Notes: generated by a model not told the origin, from the letters alone. Counted from the first letter of the stretch, positions 43,758-52,959 are shown. The stretch is DNA of 64,000 nt from Nonomuraea helvata (GCF_039535785.1 NZ_BAAAXV010000009.1:1488001-1552000); one strand, 5' to 3'. Made by a program: numbers and translations.

Positions 43758-45364
43758 CCCATCCGCACGACCGCGCCCTCCCCCGGGCCGTCCGCCAAGC
43801 CATGCCGATGGCCCGCGACGTGCTCATAGAGGTCGCCAAGCAGCACGGCGTCTGCATCAGGCCCATCGCGCTGCGGCGGCTCGACATCGTCACCGGCAAG
43901 TCCGAGATCATCGACGTGCCGTGCGGCTCCACCCTCGACAGCAAGTGCCCGCCCTGCGCCAAGCGCAACCGGCAGCTCCGCATGGCCCAATGCCGCGAGG
44001 GCTGGCACCTCGACACCGAACCGACCATCACACCCGACGAGCCGAACGAGGAACAGCGCTGGCTGGTCGAGTTCCGCGCCGACATGCAGGCCAAGCGTGA
44101 CGCCGCCGAGCAGGCCGGCGACGACACCACCGACCTGGACGCCGTCCTGTCCGGCCTCGATGACGAGATCAACGCCGCTGGCATGCGGGGCAGCATCACC
44201 GGATCCGCGGTGCCCAAGCGCACCCGATCCACCCGGCGACGGCAGGACGCACCCGACCTGCCCAAGCGCAAGATGACCAACACCACCCTTGGACGCACCT
44301 TCACCAGCTCCGACGGCAAGACCTACCGGCCGTCGCTGTTCGTCACGCTCACCCTGCCCAGCTACGGCAAGGTCCGCGACGGCGTCCCGATCGATCCCGA
44401 CACCTACGACTACCGGCGCGCGGCTCGGGACGCGCTGCACTTCTCCAAGCTCGTCGATCGCTTCGTGCAGAACCTACGCCGGGTCGCGGGCTACGACGTG
44501 CAGTACTTCGCAGCTGTCGAACCTCAGAAGCGGCTCGCCCCGCACCTGCACATGGCCATCCGGGGCACCCTGCCGCGCACGAAGATCAAGCAGATCGCGG
44601 CGGCCACCTATCACCAGGTGTGGTGGCCTGCCGCTGACGAAGCGCGCTTCGACGGTGACCACCTGCCCGTCTGGGACGAGGAATCCGGCTACCTCGACCC
44701 GGCTACCGGCGAGGTCCTGCCCACCTGGGACGAGGCCCTCGACGCCCTGGACGAGGATGCCGAGCCCCTCCACGTGCTGCGCTTTGGCGATCAGGTGGAC
44801 GTGCAAGGCGTTCTCGCCGGTACGCCGGACGCTGACCAGTGCATCCGGTATCTGTCCAAGTACCTGACCAAGTCCATCGGCGAGACCCTCGACGGCGGCC
44901 AGACCCAGCGTGAGCACGCCGCGCGCATGGTCGACGCCCTGCGCTACGAGCCCTGCTCGCCCACGTGCCCGAACTGGCTGCGCTATGGTGTCCAGCCCAA
45001 GAACGCCAAGGCGGGGATGGCTCCCGGCCGGTGCCGCTCCAAGGCGCACAAGCCAGAACACCTCGGCTACGCAGGCCGCCGCGTCCTGGTCTCCCGCAAG
45101 TGGTCCAACAAGACCCTCGCCGAACACAAACAAGATCGCCGCACCTGGGTCCTGGAAGCTCTCGGTCAGGCGGCCAACGAACCCACCGACCCACACCGCT
45201 ACATCTGGCGGCCCCTCCCGGCCGGAGACGCCAACGTGCCACCCCTGGCCGTACGACTCCTCCGGTCAGTCCATGAACGCCAACGCTGGCGAGCCCACCT
45301 CAGAGAGCTGGAGGCCAGAGCAGCCGGACAAGAACTTTCGGCAATTCGAGGGGAGGCAGCTTGA
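43754..45364 (+). CDS. repSA: Replication initiator (RepSA-like)
   Basis: 536 aa from the ATG at 43754 after GGGAGGACCGC. The N-terminus carries Cys pairs (CPPC at 65-68). Further on, FVTLTLPSYGKVRDGVP and AVEPQKRLAPHLHMAIRG give the HUH-like rolling-circle His-x-His motif (HLHMA), typical of RepSA-type initiators. Zinc-type cysteines recur near CSPTCPNW. It replicates the excised AICE. Its stop overlaps the xis ATG. Confidence 0.85.
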   Translation: MTHPHDRALPRAVRQAMPMARDVLIEVAKQHGVCIRPIALRRLDIVTGKSEIIDVPCGSTLDSKCPPCAKRNRQLRMAQCREGWHLDTEPTITPDEPNEEQRWLVEFRADMQAKRDAAEQAGDDTTDLDAVLSGLDDEINAAGMRGSITGSAVPKRTRSTRRRQDAPDLPKRKMTNTTLGRTFTSSDGKTYRPSLFVTLTLPSYGKVRDGVPIDPDTYDYRRAARDALHFSKLVDRFVQNLRRVAGYDVQYFAAVEPQKRLAPHLHMAIRGTLPRTKIKQIAAATYHQVWWPAADEARFDGDHLPVWDEESGYLDPATGEVLPTWDEALDALDEDAEPLHVLRFGDQVDVQGVLAGTPDADQCIRYLSKYLTKSIGETLDGGQTQREHAARMVDALRYEPCSPTCPNWLRYGVQPKNAKAGMAPGRCRSKAHKPEHLGYAGRRVLVSRKWSNKTLAEHKQDRRTWVLEALGQAANEPTDPHRYIWRPLPAGDANVPPLAVRLLRSVHERQRWRAHLRELEARAAGQELSAIRGEAA

Positions 45365-45567
45365 TGGAGCCCTTGTTCTACCGTCCCAAGGACGCAGCCA
45401 CGCTTCTCGGCATGAGCCGTACGGCTGTCTTCCGACTCATCAAGACGGGCGAGCTCAAGTCAATCAAGGAAGACGGCTACCGCTTGGTTCCGCACTGGGC
45501 GCTCAACGATTTCGCTCGCGCCCTGGAGGCCAGAGCGGGGTTGATACGGACGGAGGATGTGGCGTAA
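45364..45567 (+). CDS. xis: Excisionase (Xis)
   Basis: 67 aa from the ATG at 45364. YRPKDAATLLGMSRTAVFRLIKTGELKSIKEDGYRLVP is a MerR/excisionase-type winged helix. It overlaps rep and int (TAATG), so the three are translationally coupled. It directs the integrase toward excision (family knowledge). Confidence 0.85.
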   Translation: MEPLFYRPKDAATLLGMSRTAVFRLIKTGELKSIKEDGYRLVPHWALNDFARALEARAGLIRTEDVA

Positions 45568-46913
45568 TGGCGAAGAAGCCGAATGGCCGCTCCTCCATCT
45601 ACCTCGGCAACGACGGGTATTGGCACGGCTGGGTCACCGTGGGCATCAAGCCCGACGGATCTCCTGATCGTCGTCACCGGATGGCCAAAACCGAGGCCGA
45701 GGTGACCCGCAAGGTCGCCCAACTGGAAAACAACCGCGAGACCGGACAGGTCACGAAGCCGGGCCGCGTCCCCACCGTCGCCGAGTGGATGACCGAGTAC
45801 CTCGACGTGATCTGTGAACGCCTGGTGGCGTCGGGCAAGATGGCTCCGCGCACGCTGGCGGACTACCGCTCCAAGACGCGCCACTGGATCATCCCTCTCC
45901 TAGGCCGACATCGACTGAACCGGCTCGCCCCTGAACACCTCGACACCGCGTACACGACGATGCTCGACAAGGGCCTGTCCACAAGCACGGTCCTCAAGGT
46001 GCACCGGATCATCTCCCGGGCTCTCAAGGTGGCTGTCAGACGCGACAAGGTCACGCGGAACGTGGCCACCCTCGTAGAGGCTCCCACAGCAGCAGAAACC
46101 GAGATCGAGCCGCTGACGCAAGAGGAGGCGCGCCGCATCCTCGACGTGGCCAGGTCCAGGAGGAACGGCGCCCGCTGGTCAGTGGCGCTCGCGCTCGGCA
46201 TCCGGCAGGGTGAGGCCCTCGGGCTCCGCTGGTCGTACATCGACATGGATACGGGCGAGATCCGCGCCTGGTTCCAAGTACAGCGCCAGGAATGGCGACA
46301 CGGCTGCAACGACCCGCACGCGTGTGGCGAGAAGTGGCACCGCCGACCTTGCCACAAGAGATGCAAGATCCACGGGCACCGGCCGACCTGCAAGCCGGGC
46401 TGCACCCAATCTGGCCATGTCTGCTACAAGCGGCCCTGCCTCAAGGACTGCACCGGACACGCGGACAAGTGCCCCAAGCGCACCGGCGGCGGGCTGATCT
46501 TTCGGCAGCGCAAGGGCAAGAGCAAGCTCACCCTCCAGTGCCCGCCCGAACTTCTCGCCCAGCTCAAGGCACACCGTGAGAGACAGGACGCTGACCGGGA
46601 GAAGGCGGGAGAACGATGGGAAGATCACGACCTGGTGTTCCCCACAAAGTACGGCACTCCCGTCGAGCGCACTGAGGACTGGAAGGTCTGGAAGGCCATC
46701 CTCAAGCAGGCCGGCGTCCGGGACGTCCGAGTCCACGACGCCCGGCACACTGCCGCGACGCTCCTCATAGAGCAGGGTGTGAACATCCGGGTGGTACAGC
46801 AGGTCCTCGGTCACACCCGAGTGACCACCACTGAGCGCTACACCCACGTATCCACACCCTTGATGCGTGATGCAGGGGAGCGGCTCGCCTCCGCTCTCTG
46901 GGGAAGTCCCTAG
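45567..46913 (+). CDS. int: Tyrosine integrase of the AICE
   Basis: 448 aa. An N-terminal arm-binding region precedes a SAM-like core-binding domain (about 80-170) and a catalytic domain. The catalytic residues are Arg in GIRQGEALGLRW (about 212), HDARH (about 390), LGHTR and the Tyr in ERYTHV (about 425). A Cys/His-rich insertion (about 246-305, with CHKRC, CKPGC and CLKDC) lies inside the catalytic domain, as in other pSAM2-group integrases. It integrates into tRNA-Ser(GCT) 64 bp downstream. Confidence 0.92.
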   Translation: MAKKPNGRSSIYLGNDGYWHGWVTVGIKPDGSPDRRHRMAKTEAEVTRKVAQLENNRETGQVTKPGRVPTVAEWMTEYLDVICERLVASGKMAPRTLADYRSKTRHWIIPLLGRHRLNRLAPEHLDTAYTTMLDKGLSTSTVLKVHRIISRALKVAVRRDKVTRNVATLVEAPTAAETEIEPLTQEEARRILDVARSRRNGARWSVALALGIRQGEALGLRWSYIDMDTGEIRAWFQVQRQEWRHGCNDPHACGEKWHRRPCHKRCKIHGHRPTCKPGCTQSGHVCYKRPCLKDCTGHADKCPKRTGGGLIFRQRKGKSKLTLQCPPELLAQLKAHRERQDADREKAGERWEDHDLVFPTKYGTPVERTEDWKVWKAILKQAGVRDVRVHDARHTAATLLIEQGVNIRVVQQVLGHTRVTTTERYTHVSTPLMRDAGERLASALWGSP

Positions 46914-46916
46914 CTG

Positions 46917-46937
46917 TTGCAACTAAGACTGCAACTA
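46917..46937. repeat. Candidate integrase arm-type sites, right end
   Basis: TGCAACTA twice, 12 bp start to start, mirroring 29644-29664 at the left end. Confidence 0.5.
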
Positions 46938-46957
46938 TGACGCCCCTGAAGATCAAA

Positions 46958-46991
46958 GAGGCCCTCTCCCCAATCTTGGGGAGAGGGCCTC
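46958..46991. terminator. Terminator between integrase and tRNA-Ser
   Basis: GAGGCCCTCTCCCC and GGGGAGAGGGCCTC pair over 14 bp with a 6 nt loop (AATCTT). The right arm lies within the att repeat. Confidence 0.85.
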
Positions 46992-47054
46992 TCACCTGCG
47001 GAGGATCGGGGATTTGAACCCCGGATGGGCGGTAAACCCAAACCGCATTAGCAG
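46977..47054. repeat. Right attachment site (attR) of the AICE, inside tRNA-Ser
   Basis: 78 bp identical to 29482-29559. It restores the 3' half of the tRNA from the anticodon outward, so the tRNA stays functional after integration. Confidence 0.9.
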
Positions 47055-47088
47055 TGCGGCGCCATAGACCTGACTAGGCGAATCCTCC
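46999..47088 (-). tRNA. tRNA-Ser (anticodon GCT)
   Basis: 90 nt with a long variable arm. The acceptor stem GGAGGAT/ATCCTCC closes, the anticodon loop reads CTGCTAA, and the T-arm GGGGTTCAAATCCCC is intact. CCA is not encoded. It is the integration target of the AICE and its predecessor. Confidence 0.93.
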
Positions 47089-47273
47089 CGGAAGCCATCG
47101 CGGCTCAGCACAGCGTACCGGCCTTCTGGCAAGGCGGCAAAGTGATTGCTCCCGCGCCTTTCACCAAGAGTTATCAACAGCCTGTGGGTAACTGCCTGTG
47201 GATGAAGCCCGCCCAGAGCGTGGACGGGCTTCAAGGCTGTGGATAACGTACATCGAAGCGCGATGGCACCAGG

Positions 47274-47837
47274 CTACGCGGCCGGGTTGGCCTCGCCCTC
47301 GATCTCGATCTTGATCTTCTTGCCCACCAGGACGCCACCGGTCTCCAGAGCCTGGTTCCAGGTCAGGCCGAAGTCCTCGCGGTCGAACTCCGCGCTGATC
47401 GAGTAGCCCCATACGGCGCCACCCCACGGGTTGGTGCCGGCGCCTCCGTACTCGACCTTGAGCTCGACCTCCTTGGTCACGTCGCGGATGGTCAGGTCGC
47501 CGACGACGGTGAACTCGTCGTCCGAGTGGCTGACCACGCGGGCGTTCCTGAAGGTGATCTGCGGGAACTTCTCGGCGGCCAGGAAGTCGTCGCTGCGCAG
47601 GTGACCGTCGCGGTCGGGCATGCCCGTGTCGATGCTGCCGGCGTCGATGGTGAGCTCGGCGGTGGACTCGAGCGGGTTCTCGGCGATCGTGACCGAGCCG
47701 TTGAAGGTGCCGAAGTGGCCGCGGACCTTGCTGACCATCATGTGCTTGACCACGAAACCGATGCGGGTGTGGGCAACGTCCAGGTTGTAGGTCCCGGCGG
47801 CGGGAACGGTCAGGGACTCCCAGGTGCGGGTGGTCAT
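47274..47837 (-). CDS. YceI-family lipid-binding protein
   Basis: 187 aa from the ATG at 47837 after GAGGAGAACC. YNLDVAHTRIGFVVKHMMVSKVRG, FNGSVTIAENP, RDGHLRSDDFL and a C-terminal VLVGKKIKIEIEGEA are the YceI lipocalin-like barrel blocks. No signal peptide, so cytoplasmic. Binds isoprenoid or amphiphilic ligands (family knowledge). Divergent from a MarR gene, a frequent pairing. Confidence 0.88.
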   Translation of the reverse strand: MTTRTWESLTVPAAGTYNLDVAHTRIGFVVKHMMVSKVRGHFGTFNGSVTIAENPLESTAELTIDAGSIDTGMPDRDGHLRSDDFLAAEKFPQITFRNARVVSHSDDEFTVVGDLTIRDVTKEVELKVEYGGAGTNPWGGAVWGYSISAEFDREDFGLTWNQALETGGVLVGKKIKIEIEGEANPAA

Positions 47838-47934
47838 GGGGTTCTCCTCAGAGGGGTAGTTGCGGTGCGGATGTCTGCGGCAACAAATTTCTACACGAGG
47901 AATATTCCTTGCGTCAACTATCGTCCGATACTCT

Positions 47935-48429
47935 ATGGACGTGATGGATTTTGACGACCCACGCTTGACGGCCATTGGACTTCTGGCGGAGGCGCACACC
48001 GGGCTGATGGCCAGGCTCCAGCCGGCGCTCAGCGCCGCGAGGCTGTCGGAGGTCGATTTCGAGACCGTCATCAGGCTGGCCCGCTCGCCGGGGCAGCGAC
48101 TGCGGATGAGCGATCTGGCCGCGCAGACCGAGTTGTCGACGAGCGGGGTGACCAGGGTCGTCGACCGGCTCGAGCGGGAAGGGCTGGTGGCCAGGGCGGC
48201 GTGCTCCAGTGACCGGCGGGCCTCCTACGCCGTGCTCACCGACGCCGGGCGGACGCGGCTGGAGTCCGTGCTGCCGCAGCACCTGAAGGACATCGAAGAG
48301 TGGTTCACCGGCCTGCTGGCCGAGGGCGAGCTGGAGGTGTTCCTGACCACGCTGAGAAAGATCAGGGACGTCGTACGGCCATGCGCCACGGCCGGCGCGC
48401 ATGACACGTACGAGACAGAAGACGCATAA
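47935..48429 (+). CDS. MarR-family regulator
   Basis: 164 aa from the ATG at 47935. The winged helix has RMSDLAAQTELSTSGVTRVVDRL and a wing with SSDRRASYAVLTDAG. It is divergent from yceI (97 bp apart) and probably regulates it. It ends 6 bp before the convergent sigma factor gene's stop. Confidence 0.87.
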   Translation: MDVMDFDDPRLTAIGLLAEAHTGLMARLQPALSAARLSEVDFETVIRLARSPGQRLRMSDLAAQTELSTSGVTRVVDRLEREGLVARAACSSDRRASYAVLTDAGRTRLESVLPQHLKDIEEWFTGLLAEGELEVFLTTLRKIRDVVRPCATAGAHDTYETEDA

Positions 48430-48435
48430 ACCCTC

Positions 48436-48933
48436 TCAGGAGGTACGGCGCCCCAGCGCGTTCCTGAGCTTGGCCATGGCCCGCGACACCGTGCTCTTGA
48501 CCGTGCCCACGCTGATCCCCAGCGTCCTGGCGATCTCCGGCTCCGTCATGTCCTCGTAGTACCGCAGCACGATCGCCGCCCTCATCCGCTCCGGCAGCTC
48601 GTCCAGGGCCTGCTCCAGCTGCTCGTGAACATCCCCGTGCGGCGCCTCCGAAGAGGTGCACGTCTCGGGCAGCTCGTCCGACGGGTACTCCTCCAGCTTG
48701 CGCCGCCGCCACTGCGAGATGTTGATGTTCACCATGGCCCGCCGCACATAGCCGTCGAGCGCCCCCCGGTCCTCGATCCGGTTCCAGGCCAGGTACGTCT
48801 TGGTCAGCGCGTTCTGCAGCAGGTCCTCCGCGTCCAGCGGATGCCCGGTGAGCTGATGGGCGGCGCGCAGCAGGGCGGGACCGCGCGCCCTCACGTACTC
48901 GCGGAACTCGTCTTCCCACCCGGTGGTCTGCAT
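48436..48933 (-). CDS. SigE-family RNA polymerase sigma factor
   Basis: 165 aa from the ATG at 48933; the longer frame to 49050 has no family support. Region 2 is ALLRAAHQLTGHPLDAEDLLQNALTKTYLAW and region 4 is ALDELPERMRAAIVLRYYEDMTEPEIARTLGISVGTVKSTVSRAM. No anti-sigma gene is next to it. Target genes unknown. The nearby surface-protein gene (49151) is divergent and could be a target (inference). Confidence 0.85.
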   Translation of the reverse strand: MQTTGWEDEFREYVRARGPALLRAAHQLTGHPLDAEDLLQNALTKTYLAWNRIEDRGALDGYVRRAMVNINISQWRRRKLEEYPSDELPETCTSSEAPHGDVHEQLEQALDELPERMRAAIVLRYYEDMTEPEIARTLGISVGTVKSTVSRAMAKLRNALGRRTS

Positions 48934-49150
48934 CGTCGCCAGAATCGCAGCCTGATGCCCTATTAAGCCTGAACCAGAATTCAGGTTTCGGTCTGCCAAC
49001 GATAAAGGTCGGTCAAGGTCGGTGGCGGTTTGTTCGTCGCCGGATGTCAACTCACTTCCCCGGGGATGCGTATTTTGCTCCCGTCTGCGCCGGTACGGTG
49101 TGAGCCACCCCCAAGTCGTGTGAATCTAGTACCCGACGAGGGAGGGGCCG

Positions 49151-50095
49151 ATGGGGTATCCGAGCGTTGATCGCCGCAGAGTGCTCGCCGCGGCCGCGCT
49201 CGGCCGCGAGTCCGGAGTCCCCGGCCCCGATCCGGACGACGGAGAGCCCATCCGGGCGGTCGCCGGAGAGATCATGGACATCAGCCCGCACCTGATCATC
49301 ATCGAGACCCCCGCGGGCGCCGAGGAGCGGCTCGTGATCGCCCCCTGGGCCACCGCCTGGCACGGGCAGGACGTCGCGCCCGCCGACCTCGCCGCGGGCT
49401 CCATGGTCACGATGCGGACCCGCGCCGGACGCGTCGTCGAGCGGATCTGGGCCGACACCACCCGCATCACCGGGACGATCCAGTCGATCAGCGGACGCAG
49501 GGACCTGACGGTCGAGCTGGACTGCGGCCCGCACCGCGGCCATCGGACGATCACCATCCCCTACCGGGCGTCGGGGCGGCTGCAGGTGCGGCATCCCATG
49601 TTCGAGCCCGGGTACCTGTTCGACGCGATCGGCATCAGGCAGCACGGGGCGAGCCTGGCCCTGCTGCCGGCAACCTCGCAGCCGCCCTATCCGGCCCGCG
49701 CCGTGCCCGCCCCGCCGCCCGCCTACGCCGGGCTGCAGTCCCGCATCTCGGGTCCCGCCACCTGGTCGGACACGTTCGACCAGGAAGAGCGCGGCGCCGC
49801 GTACCCGATGCTGGAGCGGCAGGACACCGGCTGCCCGGAGGCCGGGGTGTCGTGCACCGGTCTGCCGTACCTCGCGGTGGGGTCGTTGCTGCAGGTCAGG
49901 AACTTGTGCTCACAGCGGAACGCCAACGTGGCCGTGGTGGCGTGCGGATGCGTGGCCGGGCGTTTCTGCGACCGCTGCGTCGAATGTGACACCTCGCCGC
50001 GCGGGAGGATCGTGGAACTGTCGCCGTTCTCCTACGTGGAGCTCGGCGGCGACTTGGTCAAAGGGTGCTTCAACGCTCAGATCGGATTGGGGTGA
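49151..50095 (+). CDS. Cell-surface-type protein with C-terminal double-psi-like domain, unknown function
   Basis: 314 aa. RRRVLAAAAL at the N-terminus is Tat-like but weak, and no clear cleavage site follows. The middle is beta-rich (MDISPHLIIIETPAGAEERL). The C-terminal third has Cys pairs and LPYLAVGSLLQVRNLCSQRN, then IVELSPFSYVELGGDL, resembling a double-psi beta-barrel of RlpA type. It lies 7 bp before a MauE-like gene, so the two are one unit, perhaps for thiol or surface chemistry. Confidence 0.6.
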   Translation: MGYPSVDRRRVLAAAALGRESGVPGPDPDDGEPIRAVAGEIMDISPHLIIIETPAGAEERLVIAPWATAWHGQDVAPADLAAGSMVTMRTRAGRVVERIWADTTRITGTIQSISGRRDLTVELDCGPHRGHRTITIPYRASGRLQVRHPMFEPGYLFDAIGIRQHGASLALLPATSQPPYPARAVPAPPPAYAGLQSRISGPATWSDTFDQEERGAAYPMLERQDTGCPEAGVSCTGLPYLAVGSLLQVRNLCSQRNANVAVVACGCVAGRFCDRCVECDTSPRGRIVELSPFSYVELGGDLVKGCFNAQIGLG

Positions 50096-50102
50096 CACGG
50101 GC

Positions 50103-50894
50103 GTGCTCGGATCGCAGCTGCCGCTTCTGATCGTGCTGCTTCTCGCGGGCATGGTGGCCAAGGTGAGCACCGTGCGCTCCGGAGGTGAGCCCGGCGCGCT
50201 GTCCAGGCTGGGGCCCGCGGTCCTCGTGCCGGGCCGCATGCAGGCCGCCGCGCTGCTGATCTGCGCGGGCGGCGAACTGGTGCTGGCCGTGGGGCTGCTG
50301 GTCACCACGCATCCGATCTTCCGGTGGGGTACCGTCGCCTTCTTCGCCCTGTCCACGTACGTGCTGCTGGAGCTGCGCAGGCGGCGGCCGGACGCGGGCT
50401 GCGGCTGCTTCGGCGAGGTGAGCGCCGCACCGGTCGGACTGCGCTCGATCGGCAGGACACTCGCGCTGACCGGAATGGCGGGGTTGTCAGTATGGGCGCC
50501 GGTGCCGGGCTGGCTGGCCGTGACGCACCCGTCCTGGCTGACGGCCGCGGGGGTCGTCGTGCTCGCGGTCCTCTCCCCCGAGATCGAGGAGCTGATCGAC
50601 CGCGTACGGTTCCGCGCCCCCTGCGAGCAACGCCGGGGCCCCGCCGAGTCGGCCACCCTCGCGCGCCTCAAGGCGAGCGGCACGTGGCGGGCCCACGAGG
50701 GCGAGCTCAGCTCGGCCGAGCCGTACGACACCTGGCGGGAGCTGTGCTGGCGCTTCTTCGCCTTCCAGAACCATGACCAGGACGACGTCGTCTTCGCCGT
50801 CTACCTCAGCGGCCGGCGCCCGGCGGTGCGGATGGCCGTGGTCAGCAGCGAGGGCAGCGGATCTCTGCCGGAATATACGCCAGTATCGGCCTGA
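50103..50894 (+). CDS. MauE-like membrane protein (DoxX/thiol-redox type)
   Basis: 263 aa from the GTG at 50103. Four helices (about 3-20, 45-65, 72-90 and 118-150) surround the motif AGCGCFGEV, the CxCF signature of MauE-type proteins thought to deliver reducing power across the membrane (family knowledge). The C-terminal 100 residues are a soluble cytoplasmic extension. Probably works with the Cys-rich product of the preceding gene. Confidence 0.78.
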   Translation: MLGSQLPLLIVLLLAGMVAKVSTVRSGGEPGALSRLGPAVLVPGRMQAAALLICAGGELVLAVGLLVTTHPIFRWGTVAFFALSTYVLLELRRRRPDAGCGCFGEVSAAPVGLRSIGRTLALTGMAGLSVWAPVPGWLAVTHPSWLTAAGVVVLAVLSPEIEELIDRVRFRAPCEQRRGPAESATLARLKASGTWRAHEGELSSAEPYDTWRELCWRFFAFQNHDQDDVVFAVYLSGRRPAVRMAVVSSEGSGSLPEYTPVSA

Positions 50895-50945
50895 CGCTAT
50901 AGAGCGTTAGATTCCGCTCGACAGGCATGGCGATATTGCTCTATC

Positions 50946-50975
50946 GGGCTGTCTAGCTTCCCCACTAGACAGCCC
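50946..50975. terminator. Bidirectional terminator
   Basis: GGGCTGTCTAG and CTAGACAGCCC pair perfectly around an 8 nt loop, between convergent genes. Confidence 0.85.
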
Positions 50976-50997
50976 AATAGAGGTCTAGGGGCGCCGC

Positions 50998-52179
50998 TCA
51001 GACCGGCTGAGCGCGCAGGAACTTCCCGAAGTGCGGCACCGTGAACGCGATCAGGCCGCGCTCGGCGCTGTAGATGAGCCCTTTCTTGATGAGGCTGTCA
51101 CGGGCGGGCGAGAGGCTGGACGGCTTTCGCCCGAGGGCGTCGGCCACCTCCGCGGTGGCGACCGGCTCGTCGCCGATCTGGGCCATGGCGTGCATGTAGT
51201 CGCGCTCCGCCGGGGTGGCCCGCTCGTAGCGGCTGCCGAAGAACCCGACTGCGAGCTCCTCCTCGGCCTCCGGCGCGGAGACCTTGACGTCGTCGAGGGT
51301 GATCGGACTGCGCGGGGCGAGGTCCCAGGCGACCTTGCCGTACGCCTGCACGAAGTAGGGATAGCCGTCGGCCGCCTCGTAGAGGGCGTCGAGGGCCTCC
51401 TGGGTGAACTCCACCTCTTCCTCGCGCGCCGGAAGGATCAGCGCGAGATCGGCCGCCTCCCGGTCCAGCTTGTCGATGCGCGCGTAGCGGAAGAGCCGTT
51501 CGGAATAGCTCTTGCTGGCCGACAGCACGCTCGGCAGGTGCGGCAGCCCGGCGCCCACGACGATCAGCGGCCCGCCCGACTGTGACAGCTCGTGACAGGC
51601 GGCGCAGAGCGCGGAGACGTCGGCGGGCTGCACGTCCTGCATCTCGTCGATGAACAGGGCGATGCCCACCGCCAGGTCGGTGGCCACGCCCGCCGCGTCG
51701 ACGAAAAGCTCGGTGAGGTCGATCTCCAGGTCGCCGGAGTCGGCGCGCCCGCGGCTGGCGGGCACCTCGATGCCGGGCGACCAGTGCGAGGCGCCCTTGG
51801 CCGCCGCCGGATCGCGCATGGCGAACGCCTTCAGCACCCCCAGGAACTCCTCGATGCGCTCGGGAGCGCGGTGGCGTGGGGCCAGCTCGCGGATGGCCAT
51901 GTGCAGCGCGGCCGCCACGGGACGCCTGATCGACTGGTCGGGCCGGGCCTCGATCTTGCCCGTGCCCCACAGCCGCTGCATGGCCATGGACTTGAACGTG
52001 TTGAGCAGGACGGTCTTGCCGACGCCCCGCAGGCCGGTGACGACCATGCTGCGCTCGGGACGGCCACGGGCCACCCGCTCCAGCACGACCTCGAACTGCT
52101 GCAGCTCACGGTCGCGCCCGGCGAGCTCCGGCGGACGTTGCCCGGCGCCGGGGGCGTAGGGGTTTCGCACAGGGTCCAC
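50998..52179 (-). CDS. AAA ATPase (Orc1/MalT-like, STAND-type) of unknown role
   Basis: 393 aa from the GTG at 52179. ELAGRDRELQQFEVVLERV, Walker A VTGLRGVGKTVLL (about 48-60), Walker B ALFIDEMQDV (about 190), a sensor region GAGLPHLPS, and a C-terminal winged helix (PVATAEVADALGRKPSSLSPARDSL). Such ATP-binding proteins are widespread in actinobacteria, often of unknown task. Monocistronic here. Confidence 0.8.
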   Translation of the reverse strand: MDPVRNPYAPGAGQRPPELAGRDRELQQFEVVLERVARGRPERSMVVTGLRGVGKTVLLNTFKSMAMQRLWGTGKIEARPDQSIRRPVAAALHMAIRELAPRHRAPERIEEFLGVLKAFAMRDPAAAKGASHWSPGIEVPASRGRADSGDLEIDLTELFVDAAGVATDLAVGIALFIDEMQDVQPADVSALCAACHELSQSGGPLIVVGAGLPHLPSVLSASKSYSERLFRYARIDKLDREAADLALILPAREEEVEFTQEALDALYEAADGYPYFVQAYGKVAWDLAPRSPITLDDVKVSAPEAEEELAVGFFGSRYERATPAERDYMHAMAQIGDEPVATAEVADALGRKPSSLSPARDSLIKKGLIYSAERGLIAFTVPHFGKFLRAQPV

Positions 52180-52500
52180 GCTCTCGGACTTTATTGCCGG
52201 ATATAGCGGCCGTCTTAGATTTGGGAAGAAAGTGCTACGGCGTGTCCGAGCGCGGGCGGGCGCGAGCACCGTCATCGGACACACCCCCTCTCACCAGGCC
52301 GAACCCTTGTTCGATTGCGATACCTAGAACTGTAGCGCGGACTCGAACACCTATGCGATGGTTTCGAGTAAAGATCTTCGCAACAGGGCCAGGAGTGTCG
52401 CGCGACCCGGCGTTGCGGAGTTCGAGGAGCCCGTCCACTCGCGCGGCGCGATGGCGCCGAACTTGGCAGCCGTCCCACCGGCGCAATAGCGTTCGGAACC

Positions 52501-52959
52501 ATGCGGACCTTCGCGAATGTTCAGGAACTCAAGGCGGCCGTCGGCGAGAAGTTCGGCCCGACAGAGTGGCGCACCGTCACCCAGGAACAGGTCAACCTCT
52601 TCGCCGACGCCACGGACGACCACCAGTGGATCCACGTTGATGTGGAGCGGGCCAAGGAGGGGCCGTTCGGGGGCACGATCGCCCACGGCTACCTGAGCCT
52701 GTCGCTGCTGCCGTCGTTCATGGACGAGATAGTCGAGGTCGAGGGCATCTCGATGGGGATCAACTACGGCCTCAACAAGGTCCGCTTCCCCAGGCCGATC
52801 CCCGTCGGCGCCCGGATCAGGGCCGTGGGCGAGCTGCTCGACGTCAAGGGCACGCCGGCCGGCTACCTGTCCAACCTGAAGATGTCGATCGAGGTGGAGG
52901 GCGAGAAGCGGCCGGCCTGCATCGCCGAGACGCTCAGCCTGTACGTCCCCGCCGAATAA
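52501..52959 (+). CDS. MaoC-family (R)-specific enoyl-CoA hydratase-like protein
   Basis: 152 aa. The hot-dog fold motif FADATDDHQWIHVDVERAKEGPFGGTIAHGYLSLSLLP carries the catalytic Asp and His. GINYGLNKVRFPRPIPVG follows. It hydrates enoyl-CoA in fatty-acid metabolism (family knowledge). Stands alone. Confidence 0.9.
   Translation: MRTFANVQELKAAVGEKFGPTEWRTVTQEQVNLFADATDDHQWIHVDVERAKEGPFGGTIAHGYLSLSLLPSFMDEIVEVEGISMGINYGLNKVRFPRPIPVGARIRAVGELLDVKGTPAGYLSNLKMSIEVEGEKRPACIAETLSLYVPAE

Larger units (their letters stand above)
29560..47054. mobile_element. Integrated pSAM2-type AICE in tRNA-Ser(GCT), about 17.5 kb
   Basis: It is bounded by the 78 bp att repeats, with integrase, excisionase, replication initiator, FtsK-like transfer protein, Pra-like activator, GntR repressor and Nudix gene in an order like pSAM2. 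The cargo half (29.6-36.8 kb) has an IS110, hypothetical genes and an ABC-3C-like operon. The backbone appears intact, so the element may still excise. Confidence 0.88.
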
